DNA of 5,558 nucleotides from JBAYHA01 sp964605975 (lineage in GTDB: Bacteria; Patescibacteriota; Patescibacteriia; UBA11705; JABHMO01). Positions 4,787 to 5,558 of this stretch are shown piece by piece. Below the pieces are notes generated by a model. That model was not told the DNA's origin. It saw only the letters and a list, made by a program, of their open reading frames with translations, and did no database searches. The position numbers were made by a program, and so were the translations under genes. How positions within the stretch are numbered: position 1 is the first letter of the stretch; each line of letters starts with the position of its first letter. The DNA lies in the NCBI GenBank assembly GCA_964605975.1, contig CAZSER010000039.1, forward strand, positions 1-5,558, given 5' to 3'.

Positions 4787-5558
4787 ATTTTGTTTTGGAA
4801 ATATTTCCGATTAACCCTACTGCGCCCATCAAAATAGCCAATGATGTTCCTCCATAACTGATAAAGGGAAGTGGGATTCCCGTCATTGGAGAAAGTCCAA
4901 CCATAGAAGAGATGTTGAAGAAAGCCTGAAATCCAATCCAGGAAATAATTCCGGTGACTAATAATTTTCCAAACAAATCAGGTGCTTGTTCTGCTATTTT
5001 TAAACCACGATAGATTATAAAAAAGAAAAGACTAATCAAAAAAACGGAAAAAATAAAACCTAACTCTTCCGCATAAATAGCAAAGATGGAGTCACCGGTC
5101 ACTTCTGGTAAATATAAAAATTTTTGTCGACTGTGACCAAACCCCAACCCCAAAACCCCGCCTGAGCCGATAGCGAGAAAGGCTTGATTGATATGATAAC
5201 CAATCCCTTGGGGATCAAGTTCGGGATGAAGAAAAGTGGTTAATCTGGCTGCTCGATAAGGAGAATTGATAATCAAAAAATAGATGGAGGTTATTCCTGC
5301 TCCAAGCATAAAAATAACATGTTTGAATTTTGCTCCGGAAACAAAAAAGACGGCAAGGCACATAAAGATAATAACTGAAAGCGTTCCCATGTCCGGTTGA
5401 AGTAAAATTAAAAGAGAAATAATTCCTAACAAGAAAACAAAAGGAATAAAGCCATAATATAAATCTTTGACACCATGAGAGCCTCTTTTTTCTAGCCAAG
5501 AAGATAAGTAAATTAAAAAAGAAAGTAGGGGAGTTTGTGTATGTTGGGGATGAGTTGA
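4785..5558 (-). CDS. ftsW: SEDS-family peptidoglycan polymerase, FtsW-like, N-terminus cut by the window edge
   Basis: The minus-strand frame stays open from the stop at 4785 to the right edge, giving 257 residues; the TTG at 5432 is internal, because SSWLEKRG and the YYGFIPFVFLLG segment upstream match the family. SEDS proteins are multi-pass membrane glycosyltransferases that polymerise lipid II, FtsW at the septum and RodA in the side wall. Visible landmarks, numbered from the first visible codon: LLQPDMGT (52-59), a large extracytoplasmic loop with HPELDPQGIGYHINQAFLAIGSGG, then SRQKFLYLPEVTGDSIFAIYAEELGF with Asp156 at the catalytic Asp position, and NISSMVGLSPMTGIPLPFISYGGTS (215-239). 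About seven hydrophobic segments remain of the usual ten. The C-terminus is short and basic. SRQKFLYLPE and the ending favour FtsW over RodA, but the first 100 or so residues and neighbouring genes are out of view, so the choice is tentative. Confidence 0.9.
   Translation of the reverse strand, partial: STHPQHTQTPLLSFLIYLSSWLEKRGSHGVKDLYYGFIPFVFLLGIISLLILLQPDMGTLSVIIFMCLAVFFVSGAKFKHVIFMLGAGITSIYFLIINSPYRAARLTTFLHPELDPQGIGYHINQAFLAIGSGGVLGLGFGHSRQKFLYLPEVTGDSIFAIYAEELGFIFSVFLISLFFFIIYRGLKIAEQAPDLFGKLLVTGIISWIGFQAFFNISSMVGLSPMTGIPLPFISYGGTSLAILMGAVGLIGNISKTK

Noticed and set aside
5215..5499. Second minus-strand frame overlapping the SEDS gene
   Set aside because: The overlapping frame carries all the FtsW/RodA motifs; this one is out of frame with them.
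1..5558. Recoded stop codons such as TGA read as Gly, known in some small-genome lineages
   Set aside because: The conserved protein frames contain no internal TGA, and all end normally at TAA or TAG at expected lengths.

Overview
The window is AT-rich, densely packed bacterial DNA that reads cleanly in the standard code. Reading frames end in TAA or TAG, gaps between genes are short, and no RNA gene, CRISPR array, transposase or attachment site is visible. Low GC, compact spacing, a divergent PRPP synthetase, a C39-like protein of the style I associate with these genomes and a stripped-down Fe-S gene set suggest a small-genome lineage such as Patescibacteria (CPR). This is an inference from memory of gene style; no phylogenetic marker is present.

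Layout: (1) Positions 2-1510, plus strand: the 3' part of a C39-like cysteine peptidase-family gene, then a divergent ribose-phosphate pyrophosphokinase gene (prs) with a good Shine-Dalgarno site, closed by an intrinsic terminator at 1518-1549. (2) Positions 1549-3972, plus strand: a consensus sigma70-type promoter drives an Fe-S cluster unit in the order iscR-like (Rrf2), iscU, nfu, iscS, closed by a strong terminator. A hairpin resembling a dispersed repeat lies between iscU and nfu. (3) Positions 3971-4786, plus strand: a single unrecognised 238-residue protein with its own probable promoter, Shine-Dalgarno site and terminator. (4) Positions 4785-5558, minus strand: the C-terminal 257 residues of an FtsW/RodA-type SEDS protein, convergent with gene 3 and sharing its terminator.

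How the genes work together: IscS takes sulfur from cysteine, IscU is the scaffold for cluster assembly, Nfu probably carries or delivers clusters, and the Rrf2 regulator probably senses cluster status through its four-cysteine segment and adjusts its own operon. No ferredoxin, IscA or HscA/HscB gene is present here. The C39-like protein, PRPP synthetase and SEDS protein belong to unrelated processes. I see no new multi-gene defence or mobile system. The points most worth checking are the altered active-site residues and insertion in the PRPP synthetase, the rearranged Cys segment in the regulator, the hairpin inside the isc unit and the unrecognised stand-alone gene.
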